DNA from: Camillea tinctor
Taxonomy: Eukaryota; Ascomycota; Sordariomycetes; Xylariales; Xylariaceae
Direction: 5' to 3'
NCBI GenBank assembly: GCA_022578605.1
Contig: MU394102.1
Span: 243,389 to 307,388 of the forward strand
DNA length: 64,000 nucleotides
Numbering within the stretch: the stretch's first letter is position 1; the number at the start of each line of letters is the position of its first letter. The notes under the pieces were generated by a model, which saw only the letters and a program-made list of their open reading frames with translations, was not told where the DNA came from and did no database searches. Below are positions 22,110 through 33,127 of the stretch, one piece after another. A program made the translations under genes and the position numbers.

Positions 22110-23771
22110 ATGTGGCTCTGCAGGACTTGCCAACAGAAGGCCCTAGGTCAAAAAGCATGGGCTCCCTTTACTGCATCCTCACTTACACGGCGTTCTTATT
22201 CCATCGCTAGCCGCCATGACAGGCCCTTCCGCATGGCAGTGGTTGGCTCCGGTCCGGCCGGCTTCTATACCGCGTATAGGGTCATGTCCAAGATTAAAAA
22301 CACCAAGATAGATATGTTCGAGGCTTTACCTGTACCTTTTGGTCTTGTGAGATTTGGCGTAGCACCGGATCATCCTGAGGTAAAGGTATGTATTCTTTAA
22401 GTTTTTATGTTTCCACCAAAAAGATCGACTAGTCAAGTTCTAATATTACTATAGAATTGTCAAGATAAGTTTGAAGAGGTAGCATCTTCCCCGGACTTTA
22501 CGTTCATTGGAAATGTCGCAATTGGCAATGCAGGTAACCATTTCGATGGATGTACAATCCCATTGACGTCTCTGATGCGACACTACGATGCTGTGGTATT
22601 TGCGTACGGAGCCTCCAAGGATAAGAAGCTCGGCATACCTGGGGAGTCAGAACTTAAGGGCATCTATTCGGCGCGAGAGTTCGTGGGTTGGTATAATGGG
22701 CTTCCTGAGTATGCCAACCTTGCGCCAGATCTGACCCAGGGCGACGAAGCCGTCATCATCGGCCAGGGCAATGTGGCTTTGGACGTTGCGAGGATGCTCC
22801 TGGAAAACGTAGATGTCCTTCGCAAGTCGGACATCACCGAAGCAGCCCTTGGTACCTTAGCAAAGAGTCGGATCAAGAGGGTACACGTCGTTGGCAGGAG
22901 AGGGCCTATGCAGGTAAGTGGTGCCGTGATGAACGTGATGAACGGTGACTAACTGCTCTCTCAGGCCTCTTTTACAATTAAGGAAGTACGGGAGCTGATG
23001 AAGCTGAACGGAGTCGGGTTTCATCCCATTGAAACGGCTTTGATACCTGATGAGATCTCAAAGCTGCCCCGAGCTCGACGGCGGCTTATGGAAATCATGG
23101 TAAAGGGCTCAAGCGCTCGAGTTGATGACGTAGACGCATCCTGGTCTCTCGATTTCTGTCTATCACCTACCGAATTCCTTGGTCGGCCCGATGGATCAGT
23201 CCGCAGCACGGTCTTCACAAGGATGTCATTGTCCTCGCCATTTGACCCCGCTTCCAGCGTGGTTAGCACTGATGAGAAGCTTGAGATCCCCTCATCGGTA
23301 GTCTTCCGTTCTATAGGTTACAAATCTGTCGCATTGCCTGGCTTCTCTGAGGAGGGAATTCTTTTCGATGACAGGAAGGGAGTCATTCAGAACGATGGAT
23401 TAGGTCGCGTGCTACAGAAAAGCCAAGATAGCGCCAGTGGTGAGTCGCAAATGTCTCTGCTGCCAGGGGTCTACTGTGCTGGGTGGGTCAAGAGAGGCCC
23501 TACGGGTGTTATTGCCTCTACTATGGAAGACGCCTTTTCGACTGGCGACGCCATTGCTGCTGATTGGAGTTCCGAAGCTCCTTTCCTAGATAACGAGCAT
23601 AACTATGGGTGGGAAGGTTTGCAGACGGAGGTGGATAAGAACAAATGCCAAGTTATCCGATGGGAAGACTGGCGAAAGATAGACAAGGCAGAAAAAGAGC
23701 GTGGCCTGCTTCTTGGCAAAGAAAGAGAGAAGTTCACAAGTACGGCGGAAATGTTGGCTGCTGGCCGCTAG
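22110..23771 (+). CDS. ARH1: Mitochondrial NADPH:adrenodoxin/ferredoxin reductase
   Basis: FAD enzyme passing electrons from NADPH to mitochondrial ferredoxin for Fe-S cluster and heme A synthesis. Exons 22110-22385, 22455-22913, 22965-23771, all phase 0, giving 513 residues. The N-terminus (MWLCRTCQQK..LTRRSYSIASR) is basic and hydroxylated, lacking acids, as in a matrix-targeting presequence. FAD motif VVGSGPAGFYTAYRVM is at about 45-60. The spliced junction gives the family sequence PEVKNCQDKFEEVA. The NADP motif is VIIGQGNVALDVARMLL, with VVGRRGPMQASFTIKE across the second intron. The C-terminal FAD/NADP seal is YCAGWVKRGPTGVIASTMEDAF. The gene converges with ETF-alpha, with only 44 bases between stop codons. 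Confidence 0.95.
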
Positions 23772-23815
23772 AAAGACGATACCCTTGCGGGCGTGTTTAC
23801 AATTTTGTATTTTAT

Positions 23816-24947
23816 CTATGCGCTCTTCAATTTTTCCGTCAGCTCGGGAACCTTTTCAAATAGGTCCCCGACTAATCCCACATCCGCGACTTGGAAAATA
23901 GGGGCATCGGCATCCTTGTTGATCGCTGCAATCACCTTACTATCCTTCATACCTGCCAAATGCTGAATGGCACCTGAAATGCCGACAGCCATGTAGAGTT
24001 GAGGTGCGACAACCTTGCCGGTTTGGCCTACCTGAAGACTGTTGTCGGCATAACCACTATCCACAGCGGCACGGGAGGCACCAACTGCTGCGCCGAGGGA
24101 GTCGGCGAGGGGGAGCATGATCTTGTCGAACTCTTCCTTCGACTTAAGACCTCGTCCTCCTGAAACAACCCTGCCAGCAGTTGCTAGATCGGGCCGGTCT
24201 GACTTGGCTAAGTCTTCCGAAATCCACTCAGCAGTCGATTCTGTTTTGGGATCGACACCATCTTCAATAGCAGCAGAGCCGCCTTGTGCCTCTGCCGGGG
24301 CAAAGGCAGTGCCCCGGATAGTAATTATCTTGACCGAGTCCGTAGATTCGACAGTGGCAATGGCATTTCCGGCATATATCGGTCGTACGAAAGTGTTTTC
24401 ACTCTCGATAGCGGTGATGTCGGATATCTGCTGCGAGTCGAGGAGCGCAGCTACCCGGGGTAGGAGATTCTTGCCGAAAGCTGTGTGTCCGGCGATGACG
24501 TGAGTGTAGCCACCCTTTTTGATATTTTCAACTAACAGAGGAGCATAGGTTTCGGCTAGGCCCTAGCGCAATGATCGATCAGTTCCATGCTTTAGGGGGT
24601 TGGGTGCTTTTCAATAGACATAAAGGACCCAGGGCACACACCTTGTCATAAGCCGCATTGTCTACTGCGATAATCTTCTCAACTCCCTCCACCTTGGCAG
24701 CTTCTTCAGCGACGGGCTTAATATTGCTTCCAGCAACAAATCCGTGTATGGACCCTCCAACCTTCTTAGCCGCGGTGATTGCGCTGAGTGAGCCGTGGTT
24801 CAACTTGCCCTCCCGTTGTTCGAGGATCGCCAAGGTCGATAGTAGTCTTTGGTAGGCCGAAGGACTTAATGAGCTTGCGAAGACGGAGGCAGGGCGCAGA
24901 AAACTGCCGGTGCCCTTTAGAGCCGTTCTCCTGGCTATAGAAAACAT
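23816..24947 (-). CDS. ETFA: Electron transfer flavoprotein alpha subunit, mitochondrial
   Basis: Forms a heterodimer with ETF-beta in the mitochondrial matrix, taking electrons from acyl-CoA and other dehydrogenases to ETF-ubiquinone oxidoreductase. Exons 24947-24642 and 24562-23816, giving 350 residues, near the usual size. The N-terminus ([21 protein letters not shown]..) is a presequence. Domain I begins at [27 protein letters not shown]. Domain II carries the FAD-binding signature [42 protein letters not shown], and [20 protein letters not shown] ... [16 protein letters not shown]. The intron (79 nt) starts GTGTGT and ends CTAG. The gene is convergent with the ARH1 homologue, another mitochondrial flavoprotein. 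Confidence 0.95.
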
Positions 24948-25787
24948 GTTGGCATGTAATTGAGGTCTTGTTGAACCCTCAGACGCGGAACACCACGTTG
25001 AGCCTACGAAGCAAAAGAATGGCTAGCTAAATACTAGTAGTAAGTCGCTCGTCATAGCATGGGAACATTAGAACTTTAGCAAATGATGAACTTTATGTAT
25101 GTAGAGCGGCTGTCGACGGCCCGATCACACCGAGGTTAGCAGTGAACTTCAAGGGCTGTTATAGGCTTTCCACTAGCTAAAGTTAAAGCCGAACCGGAGC
25201 TTATCTACTAGTGTGCTACTAGTACCTAAGTACTACCTAGGTAAGTAATAATAAGTGGGTAGTAGTAGTTATTCAGATACTTAGTAGTATAGAGTATATT
25301 ATGTATTACCGTGTATTATTGTACACTACATACTTTCAGTAGCACGTGACCTAAATGGATAACGGGCTCTAGCTTTGCTCGTAGGTTAGATAAGGTGGTG
25401 CACGGACCAGGTTTGCTTCAGGCCAAAGTTCAATGCGATGGTCCATTTGGTCTCTGCTTCGTTACTAGTAGTTAACTTAGTTCCTTTCTCTCCAGTCGCG
25501 CCGAAATTATTTCTCTAAACACGCGGTAGATCCAGCCTCATCGCATTTCGGTGAATTGACCTTTCCATCCATTTTTTGACCATTTGCAAGAGGCAGCCAT
25601 TGTGTTGCAGCTTCAAACCTTCTTCTTTTCTTATTTATTTAATTTCTTCGTGACTGGTCGCAAATACAACTTCTGATTGTTGCGGCCCTTCGCACCTCGC
25701 TTTTTTCTTCAATACCACCCGGTGCATCATTGTCAAAATCCTATTTCCTATTTCCTATTCTCACTACACCATCCATCAGTCGACGAG
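24948..25787. promoter_or_regulatory. Divergent promoter region (ETFA / SWI3-type gene)
   Basis: About 0.84 kb shared upstream region. The central part (about 25205-25330) is rich in short ACTAGTA/CTACCTAGGTA units. The segment just before 25788 is pyrimidine-rich, as in fungal 5' leaders. Confidence 0.5.
25234..25243. repeat. TACCTAGGTA palindrome copy 1
   Basis: Perfect 10-bp palindrome in the divergent ETFA/SWI3-type promoter region. One of six exact copies in the window, all intergenic. Confidence 0.6.
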
Positions 25788-28004
25788 ATGGAAGAGCACG
25801 TCAACTACGGCTCCCCTGCTACTGGAGCCTCGCCTGGAAGCAATCCCATACTGGCGCAGCCTCCACTCCAGGTAGAGAACTCTGCTGCGCCTGAGCAATC
25901 AGAAGGTGAGCCTCAACGCGATACAAATAGCAATGCGACAAACACGACCACCGGTTTTTGCATGCTAATGCTTTAAAAAAGATGTTCAGATGTCCGAGGT
26001 TCCCTCAACGGAGCCGGCCATTAAGCAAGACAGTACTCCTCCTGCACCCGCCGGTACCTCAGATAACCCCCTCGATGCACCCGCCGCACCGCCTGCTGAA
26101 TCCACATTAGCTAAGGAAGATGAGGAAATGGGCGAGGCGCAAGGGGAGCCCAAGGACGGCCAGGCTCAAGAGAAAGATGGCGAGGAGTCTGCCGGGGCTG
26201 AAGGCGGGGCTCAGGAGGTGAAGTCCAAGGAAAGCATCGAGAATGCTGCGCGCGAACATCTCATCTCCCAAACCCACGCCATTGTTCTCCCCAGCTACAG
26301 CACCTGGTTCGACATGAACGCCATTCACAACATTGAGCGGAAAGCACTGCCCGAGTTCTTCAACAGCCGTAACCGTAGCAAGACCCCCCATGTCTACAAA
26401 GACTACCGCGACTTCATGATCAACACCTACCGGCTGAATCCCGTCGAGTACCTAACGGTAACTGCGTGCAGACGGAACTTGGCCGGTGACGTCTGCGCTA
26501 TCATGCGGGTTCATGCCTTCCTTGAGCAGTGGGGTCTGATTAACTACCAGGTATGTTCAGCTATGGCTGGGAGCATTCAGTCTAGTATACTGACGCGTCG
26601 CAGGTTGATGCAGACCAGCGTCCATCCCAGGTTGGCCCGCCATTCACCGGTCATTTCCAAGTCATTTGTGATACACCCCGTGGACTTCAGCCTTGGCAGC
26701 CATCTGCAGACCCTATTATTCTTGAAGGCAAGAAGAGCCAAGAGACCGACCAAAAGGCAAATGCAGCCGCCACTGCTGCTGGCGAGCGAAACTTGGAGAT
26801 TGGTCGCAACATTTACGAAGCTAATGCCAAAGGAGCGAAGATTAACAAACCCGAAAACAAGACCAACGGTGAGCCTGCGGCTACAAACGGTACCTCCGGC
26901 GCTTCTCCCGCCACCGAGGATGGCTTGAAGGCGCCTGTTTCCAAGGTCAACTGCCAGAACTGTGGCGTCGACTGCACCCGCGTCTACTACCATCTTCCTG
27001 AAGCAAACTCTCCTGCCAAGGCGAAATATGATGTCTGCCCTAGCTGTTACCTCGAGGGGCGGATACCGAGCAACCAGACCAACACGCAATTCATCAAGGT
27101 GGAGAACAAGGCCTATTCAGCAATCCTGGACCGTGAGGCGCCATGGACAGACGCCGAGATTTTACGACTCCTCGAAGCTCTAGAGAGGTACGACGATGAT
27201 TGGGCTGAAATTGCCGAGCATGTGGGAACCCGCACCAGAGAAGAATGTGTGCTCCAATTCCTCCAATTGGATATCGAGGACAAGTACCTCGAGTCCGAAG
27301 CCCCGATTCATGCTCCAACAGGTCTCCAAATGCTCGGAAAGCATGGCGGCCACCTTCCCTTTAGCCAGGCCGACAACCCCGTCATGTCCGTTATTGGTTT
27401 CCTTGCTAGTCTTGCCGACCCCAAAACTACAGCTGCCGCGGCCAAGAAGTCTGTCGAGGAACTCCAACGAGGACTTCGCAACAAGATCGAGGGTGGTGAT
27501 AGCTCAAAGGTGAACGGGAAAGGCAAAGGGAAGGAGGCGGATTCTATGGAGATCGATGTCCGTCAAGAAACCACTACCACCACCACAACTACGACTACCT
27601 CAACTACTACCTTGGCCAGCATACCACTAGCTGCGATGGGTGCTCGGGCTGGTGGTCTTGCTTCTCATGAAGAACGGGAAATGACCCGCCTTCTTTCAGC
27701 GGCCGTTAACATCACACTGCAAAAAATGGAGTTGAAGTTGAAATATTTCGATGAAATGGAAGGCATTCTCCAAGCAGAGCGACGCGAACTGGAGAGAGGC
27801 AGACAGCAGCTGTTCCTCGACCGCCTCGCATTCAAGAAGCGGGTTCGAGAAACCCAGGAAGGTCTAAAGACGGCTACGGCTTCGGGTGATGTCAAAATGG
27901 TCGCGGGTGTGGATGGGAATGGATTGACTTTCACGTCAGCCCCGCCTTTGGGCTCCGTGCAGCCCCTGGGAAGCGAAGGTAATATCAAGAGCTACGATGC
28001 TTAA
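25788..28004 (+). CDS. SWI3/RSC8-type chromatin-remodelling subunit (SWIRM, ZZ, SANT)
   Basis: Core scaffold subunit of SWI/SNF- or RSC-type remodelling complexes (yeast Swi3/Rsc8, fission yeast Ssr1/Ssr2). Exons 25788-25905, 25982-26550, 26604-28004, giving 695 residues. The SWIRM domain is at about 135-235 (from [16 protein letters not shown] to [20 protein letters not shown] across an intron). A ZZ-type zinc finger is at about 343-385 ([18 protein letters not shown]). The SANT domain is at about 408-457 ([36 protein letters not shown]). The C-terminal coiled coil is near [20 protein letters not shown]. The N-terminus is acidic, and a Thr run from ACC/ACT repeats sits before the coiled coil (near 27575-27610). 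Which complex it belongs to cannot be decided here; Rsc8-like is slightly favoured by size and the ZZ finger. Confidence 0.93.
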
Positions 28005-28553
28005 AGCCTTAATGGAGGGATGGGATGGATGAATGTGTGGACAAACTTTGGTACAGGCGGCGAACCTAGGCATTCTAAAGGGATTGATTGATTGGCTTTT
28101 CTTCATTTTATTTTTCCCCGATCGATGGATTTTCTTTCTCTCTTTTTTTTTCTTGCTGTGGCGTTTGGTGGTTGGGTCAAAGCACCAACGAAAGGGGTTT
28201 TCTGTGAGAGTATAGTGTGTCTCCCGAAAATGTACTACTATTACTACCCGCTAGAGAAACCGACCCTCAATAAATAGGATCCCGCTGTCTATGAAGGGAT
28301 AGTGAACAAGCATTTTTCTATTAGCAAAGACCGTGTGATTGTCTCCGTGCAGGAGTCTTTGTCGAGTGATAATAAATTTGGAAATAGGGTATCACTTCAT
28401 ATTAATGCAGCAGGTATTATCCCTCCAAAATTCATGTATTCAGGTACCCAGGGATCCGAGTATAGCAGGAGTAAATACATCTATCCGCAGCACCCTCAGA
28501 TAAATCACCGGGAAAACAGAAATCATAGTACAAGCCTTATTCATCTTATTCTA
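28005..28553. other. Convergent intergenic region
   Basis: 3' flanks of the SWI3-type and Rrn5-like genes. T-rich tracts near 28110-28150. No further gene supported. Confidence 0.5.
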
Positions 28554-30473
28554 TCAACCAGCACCCCTTTTCCGCAGACCCTCCCACTCGCTATAATACG
28601 TCAGCCCGTCTCTCCAGTCTGGATCCAAGTCAACCAGGGGTGCCGATCTCCGTGCTTGCGACTTTCTTCCCGGCGTACCGAATTCCTCCGCGTCACCTTC
28701 TGTGTAGTACTCTTCACCCGTCTCGTCCCCAGTCCCGGCAGCTGCAGAAGTAGGAGTCATAGCAGCGTCGGCTTTAACTTCTCCCCCCTTCAGATCGTCG
28801 TCCTCCGCCTCTTCACCGCGCAGCAGATTCCACAGATAAGCTTCCTCGCGCGCCCCGGCCCGGGCGTCGAACTGCTCGGCCTCTGCCTCGAGGAGGTGCT
28901 CACGGCGGATCCGCGCCCGCAGAGCCTGCTTGGCGCGCGTGGTGCCCGGGTATGACGGGAGCGCCGAGTAGGTTATCGCTTCGTCGAGGTCGCGCTCTAT
29001 AGCTGTGGGGTCGAGACGCGGATCTGGGTCCGCCTCCTCGGTAGCTTCGTCTTCTACGTCGAAGATGGCGGATAAGGAGTCTGATAGCTCGTCATTGTCG
29101 TCACCTAGCGGAACGGCAGTGGTGTCCGATGGTGCGTCGGGTTGGGGCAGACCTAGAGCGGCTTCGACGGCGTCGTAGGTCATGATGTCGTATTCGTTGT
29201 CTTGGTCTGTATCGGTGTCCATTTTTTCGCCCCCTCCTATGCTTCCTCTATCTTCGTCTTCTTCCTCGTCCTCATCCTCAGGATTTTCATCGCTGTCGCC
29301 ATCCTCCTCGTCGGTACTAATGATAGCATCGTCGTGTTTTTCACTCTTCACACCTTCCCGCAAAGGCGAGTCGTCGTCGTCGTTATCATCGTCATCGTGT
29401 ACGTCCAGGCGCAGCCTCCGCGCGCACCGGGCCCAGAACACCCGCGCGTCTTCCTTCAAACCCACCGACGCAGCCGCGACCCTAACGTCGTGAGGCCGGA
29501 CGAGGGGCCTCGTGCGGTGGCGCGGGTCGCCGGTGTTCTTGGCGCGGACGCGGGACTCGGCGATGTACAGCGAGGCGAGCACGAGGCGGCGCGTGACGCT
29601 GAGGGCGAGGGCGTGGAAGTCGGCGAACGCCGTCGCCCGCACCGAGGGCGCGTCGTCTTCTGCCTCGTCGACGACGCAGCGCCAGTTGCCGTCGGGCACC
29701 GCCGAGTTCATGAACACGCGCTCCGACAGGCGCAGCCAGGTGCGGAGGGCGAACAGCTCGGCGAACGCCGGCAACCCCCCGTCTCGCTGCTGCTGGTGGT
29801 ACTGGCTCTCGAGCACCTGCGCCCGCGCCGGCGTGATCAGCCACCGCCCGCGCCACCGCTTCCGCTCGAGCGCCTCCTCGTGCCGCTCCTGCCGCAGCGC
29901 GAGCCCGTCCGCGGCCTGCTCCAGCGCCGCGCAGCACGCCTGGCTCACCTCGGCGGCGGCGGGGATGTCGACGGCGCGCAGCACCCGATGCCGCTTGTCC
30001 TCGTCGGAGCGCCGGTGGCGGTTGGAGGCGTCGAGCAGCAGCAGGTACTGGCGCACCTCGGGCTCGCTCTTGGTGCGGATCCGCGCGGCGATGCCGGCGA
30101 GGTCGTCCCGCCCCAGGCGGCCCAGCGCCGAGAAGAAGGCGGTCTTCTCGGCCGCGCTCCACATCACGGCGCCGATTTGAGTGGGCTCGAGAGGGACCCC
30201 GCCACCGCCCGAGTCGAGGACGATTCCCGTGGCGGCATCCTGGATGTCCTCGTTGAGGAGGTGGAGGTATTGCGCGTTGAAGGCGCCTCTGGCGCGCTTG
30301 AAAGGAGGTGGCACGGCGCGTTGTCGCGATCTGCTGCGTCGCTTGCGCGCGGTGCCGGCACCTCGTGGCTTCGTCTCTTCTGCAAGGTGCTCTCCCTTAT
30401 CTTCTTCTAGTCTACCAAGGTCCTCGGCGTCAAAGTCGCTATCTTCTGGTAGGTACTCATCTTCCGAATCCAT
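28554..30473 (-). CDS. Rrn5-like RNA polymerase I upstream activation factor subunit
   Basis: Probable nucleolar transcription factor related to yeast Rrn5, which promotes Pol I initiation at rDNA. Single exon, 639 residues, start MDSEDEYLPEDSDF. After an acidic start and a basic stretch (RKRRSRSRQR) comes a SANT/Myb-like domain at about 104-148 (WSAAEKTAFFSALGRLGRDDLAGIAARIRTKSEPEVRQYL), then a conserved helical region with WRGRWLITPAR. Next is a very long acidic, low-complexity tract (Asp/Glu runs, about 355-440) and a C-terminal acidic tail. The assignment rests on SANT position, overall layout and my memory of fungal homologues, so it is a likely rather than certain identity. The 29400-30150 section is extremely GC-rich, producing open frames on other strands that are not genes. 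Confidence 0.75.
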   Translation of the reverse strand: MDSEDEYLPEDSDFDAEDLGRLEEDKGEHLAEETKPRGAGTARKRRSRSRQRAVPPPFKRARGAFNAQYLHLLNEDIQDAATGIVLDSGGGGVPLEPTQIGAVMWSAAEKTAFFSALGRLGRDDLAGIAARIRTKSEPEVRQYLLLLDASNRHRRSDEDKRHRVLRAVDIPAAAEVSQACCAALEQAADGLALRQERHEEALERKRWRGRWLITPARAQVLESQYHQQQRDGGLPAFAELFALRTWLRLSERVFMNSAVPDGNWRCVVDEAEDDAPSVRATAFADFHALALSVTRRLVLASLYIAESRVRAKNTGDPRHRTRPLVRPHDVRVAAASVGLKEDARVFWARCARRLRLDVHDDDDNDDDDSPLREGVKSEKHDDAIISTDEEDGDSDENPEDEDEEEDEDRGSIGGGEKMDTDTDQDNEYDIMTYDAVEAALGLPQPDAPSDTTAVPLGDDNDELSDSLSAIFDVEDEATEEADPDPRLDPTAIERDLDEAITYSALPSYPGTTRAKQALRARIRREHLLEAEAEQFDARAGAREEAYLWNLLRGEEAEDDDLKGGEVKADAAMTPTSAAAGTGDETGEEYYTEGDAEEFGTPGRKSQARRSAPLVDLDPDWRDGLTYYSEWEGLRKRGAG

Positions 30474-31108
30474 GGTGATCTCCCCCAGGTAGATGCATAT
30501 AGGAGGTGGCTATGATATGCATTTATCCATATGCTTGCTTGTGATGGAGTTGAGTAAGTGAGTGAGTGGATGGTGATAGTTAGGGAAAAAGTTTTACTCA
30601 CAACGAAGTTGATTCAAGTACTTACCTATAGTATGCAGGTAACTAGGTTAGGTACTTAATGGGCTCTATCGTGTTTATCAGCTTCGTCCAGACATACTGG
30701 AATAACTTATACTCCAGTATAGTATGTAGGGTGTTTAAAAGAAGACAATGGGGTCTTCTTGGTTACTTCCACAATGTTAAACTAAATAAAAGCATACCTA
30801 CCTAGGTACCTAGTTACATATTCGGTTATGTTTAAGGCTAGGAGATTTCATAAGTCATTATATGGTTTATTGTCTAATCGCCATCTCCAAAAACTGGGTT
30901 AAATGAATGCGTTACATCATCCTCAAGATAGACACTGTTTAGAGACATAGATAGGTATCTAACCTATCTCAAATTTCTTTTCTTAGTCCCAAAATCCCCC
31001 CAAATCCCCAAATCCCCCAAATCCGACCCCAGACACTGATTGAATCGATTTCAAAACATCTTCCATATTGCCTTGCACAACAGATCAACAACTCTGCATC
31101 ATGTGGCC
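30474..31108. promoter_or_regulatory. Divergent promoter region (Rrn5-like / IRC3-like)
   Basis: About 0.63 kb between divergent starts. Carries a TACCTAGGTA palindrome at 30799-30808 and repeated ACCTAG/CTTAGGTA-like sequences. A CCCCAAAT direct repeat lies at about 30990-31022. Confidence 0.5.
30799..30808. repeat. TACCTAGGTA palindrome copy 2
   Basis: Exact copy between the divergent Rrn5-like and IRC3-like genes, overlapping a wider CTACCTAGGTACCTAG sequence. Confidence 0.6.
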
Positions 31109-31127
31109 ATGCCCCGTCTTTTCTTAG
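31101..31127 (+). promoter_or_regulatory. Upstream ORF overlapping the IRC3-like start
   Basis: ATG at 31101 opens an eight-codon frame ending TAG at 31127. It overlaps the proposed main ATG at 31109 in another frame. The main ATG has the better context (gccATGc). If the mRNA starts upstream of 31101, this uORF would lower initiation. Confidence 0.4.
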
Positions 31128-33127
31128 GATGGCTGAATTCGACGAGCCCATTGCAGTTGCAGCGGACGTTGTTATTTGCTGCTAGATCTCGCTGGAGAGT
31201 CTTTCCACAACCCATTGCGACGTACGCCACATCCGTCGCTGTCTCCCCTTCAACAAAGCTTCAGCAGCGGGTCAAACTTCGCGACTACCAGGAGGAATGC
31301 ATCCAGTCGGTTCTCTCATCCATCAAGAGTGGCGCCAAACGATTGGGGATATCTCTCGCCACCGGGTCGGGGAAAACAGTCATATTTACTGAGCTCATTG
31401 ACCGGCTCAGCCCCAGCTCCGAGGACGCTGGCCAGACTTTAATCTTGGCCCATAGGCGGGAGCTCGTGGAACAGGCCGCAAGGCATTGCACCAATGCCTA
31501 CCCACACAAGTCAGTTGAGATAGAAATGGGCGATCTGCATGCTTCCGGTGTCGCGGACATTACCATCGCCAGTATCCAGAGCATCTGTTCAGGAGACCGC
31601 ATCGACAAGTTCGAACCTTCTCGCTTCAAGCTTGTGCTCGTTGACGAAGCCCATCACATTGTTGCGCCTGGGTACTTGAGAACCCTGGAGCACTTCGGTC
31701 TAGACGAGAAGCGGCCCAATTCCCCCAGCCTTGTCGGAGTATCCGCAACCTTCGCTCGCTTCGATGGGCTCCGTTTAGGGAAGGTTATAGATGAGATAGT
31801 CTATCATAAAGATTACGTCGACATGATCGGAGATAAATGGTTATCCGACGTAATATTCACCACCGTGGAGTCACGCGCAGATATGTCCAGGGTGAAGAGC
31901 GGTGCGAATGGCGACTTCCAGCAGAGCGACTTATCTAAGGCTGTCAATACGGTAGAAACAAATGAGATCACTGTTCGCAGTTGGCTAGCGAAAGCCGGGC
32001 AGAGACTATCAACCTTGGTGTTTTGTGTAGACCTCGCACACGTCGCTGACCTGACCCAAACTTTTCGGCGATATGGTATCGACGCTAGGTTTATCACAGG
32101 AGACACTCCGAAAGTCGAGAGAGGCGAGCGTTTAGAAGCATTCAGGGCCAGGGAGTTCCCCGTTCTTGTTAATTGTGGTGTGTTTACAGAGGGAACTGAT
32201 ATCCCGAACATTGACTGCGTCGTCCTGGCTAGGCCGACCCGCTCCCGTAACCTGTTGGTCCAGATGATTGGTCGCGGCATGCGGTTGTATCCCGGGAAAA
32301 CCGACTGTCATATTATCGATATGGTATCGAGTCTCGCTACTGGTATTGTAACAACTCCTACGTTGTTTGGACTCGATCCATCTGAAGTAGTAGATGAAGC
32401 ACCTGTATCATCATTACAGGACCTTCAAGAGAAACGAAAGGAAGCGGAACAAGAGAGGATCCAGAAGATTAGCGAAACTTCCGAAGGCCCTACCAAATCA
32501 AACATCAATTATAAGGTCACATTTTCCGATTATGAAACAGTGTTCGACTTGATCGCAGACACCTCTGGCGAAATGCATATTAGAGCGATCAGCAGATATG
32601 CTTGGGTCCAGGTCTCGCCGAGTAGATACGTGCTCTCTGGTAATAATGGGTATATTAGACTAGAAAAGAGGCATACACCTGACTGTGATGGGTCGGTGTA
32701 TGAGGTCTGGGAAACCCGCAATATTCTCAAGTCGAACGCATCGGGATCGCCTCGTGCGAAACCGCGTCGTATACTAACAGCTTCTACATTTACTGACGCT
32801 GTGCACGGCGCCGATAAATTCGCATCAGAGAAGTATCTGCACAAGCTCATCTCAAGAAGTGCACGTTGGCGCGACGGTCCTCCAACAGAGGGCCAGTTGG
32901 AGTTTTTACAGAAGATACGGCAGGATGATGATAAAACAAAGATGAGCAAGCTCACGAAGGGGCGTGCTGCAGATATGATCACCAAGATGCGGCATGGTGC
33001 TCGAGGTCATTTCGCGACACTTAAAACAGAGAAGCAACGAGAACTACGGAAAGTTTCAAAACAAGAAGAGAAGCTAGCAGCTATAAGACATCGGGAGAGA
33101 GTTTCGGTTGGTCCTTTGCCTGTATGA
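31109..33127 (+). CDS. IRC3: Mitochondrial superfamily-2 DNA helicase, Irc3-like
   Basis: Predicted mitochondrial ATP-dependent helicase. The yeast homologue acts in mtDNA maintenance and branch migration. 672 residues, single exon; the ATG at 31109 gives a basic, leucine-rich presequence (MPRLFLGWLNSTSPLQLQRTLL). Motif Q/I region: LRDYQEECIQSV..LATGSGKTVIF with Walker A near 84-91. Motif II is DEAHH (about 179-183) and motif III VSATF. C-terminal helicase domain: TLVFCVDLAHVADL, FTEGTDIPNIDCVVLARPTRS, and QMIGRGMR (about 388). After the helicase core, a family-specific C-terminal region includes a K/R-rich end. No missing key residue is seen. Confidence 0.9.
   Translation: MPRLFLGWLNSTSPLQLQRTLLFAARSRWRVFPQPIATYATSVAVSPSTKLQQRVKLRDYQEECIQSVLSSIKSGAKRLGISLATGSGKTVIFTELIDRLSPSSEDAGQTLILAHRRELVEQAARHCTNAYPHKSVEIEMGDLHASGVADITIASIQSICSGDRIDKFEPSRFKLVLVDEAHHIVAPGYLRTLEHFGLDEKRPNSPSLVGVSATFARFDGLRLGKVIDEIVYHKDYVDMIGDKWLSDVIFTTVESRADMSRVKSGANGDFQQSDLSKAVNTVETNEITVRSWLAKAGQRLSTLVFCVDLAHVADLTQTFRRYGIDARFITGDTPKVERGERLEAFRAREFPVLVNCGVFTEGTDIPNIDCVVLARPTRSRNLLVQMIGRGMRLYPGKTDCHIIDMVSSLATGIVTTPTLFGLDPSEVVDEAPVSSLQDLQEKRKEAEQERIQKISETSEGPTKSNINYKVTFSDYETVFDLIADTSGEMHIRAISRYAWVQVSPSRYVLSGNNGYIRLEKRHTPDCDGSVYEVWETRNILKSNASGSPRAKPRRILTASTFTDAVHGADKFASEKYLHKLISRSARWRDGPPTEGQLEFLQKIRQDDDKTKMSKLTKGRAADMITKMRHGARGHFATLKTEKQRELRKVSKQEEKLAAIRHRERVSVGPLPV

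Noticed and set aside
29482..30162. 226-codon minus frame in the Rrn5-like gene
   Set aside because: Ala/Arg-rich +1 frame shadow of the same GC-rich segment.
29202..30410. 402-codon plus-strand frame opposite the Rrn5-like gene
   Set aside because: Arg/Val/Glu-rich translation with no domain, starting without an ATG, and explained by the high GC of the real gene on the other strand.
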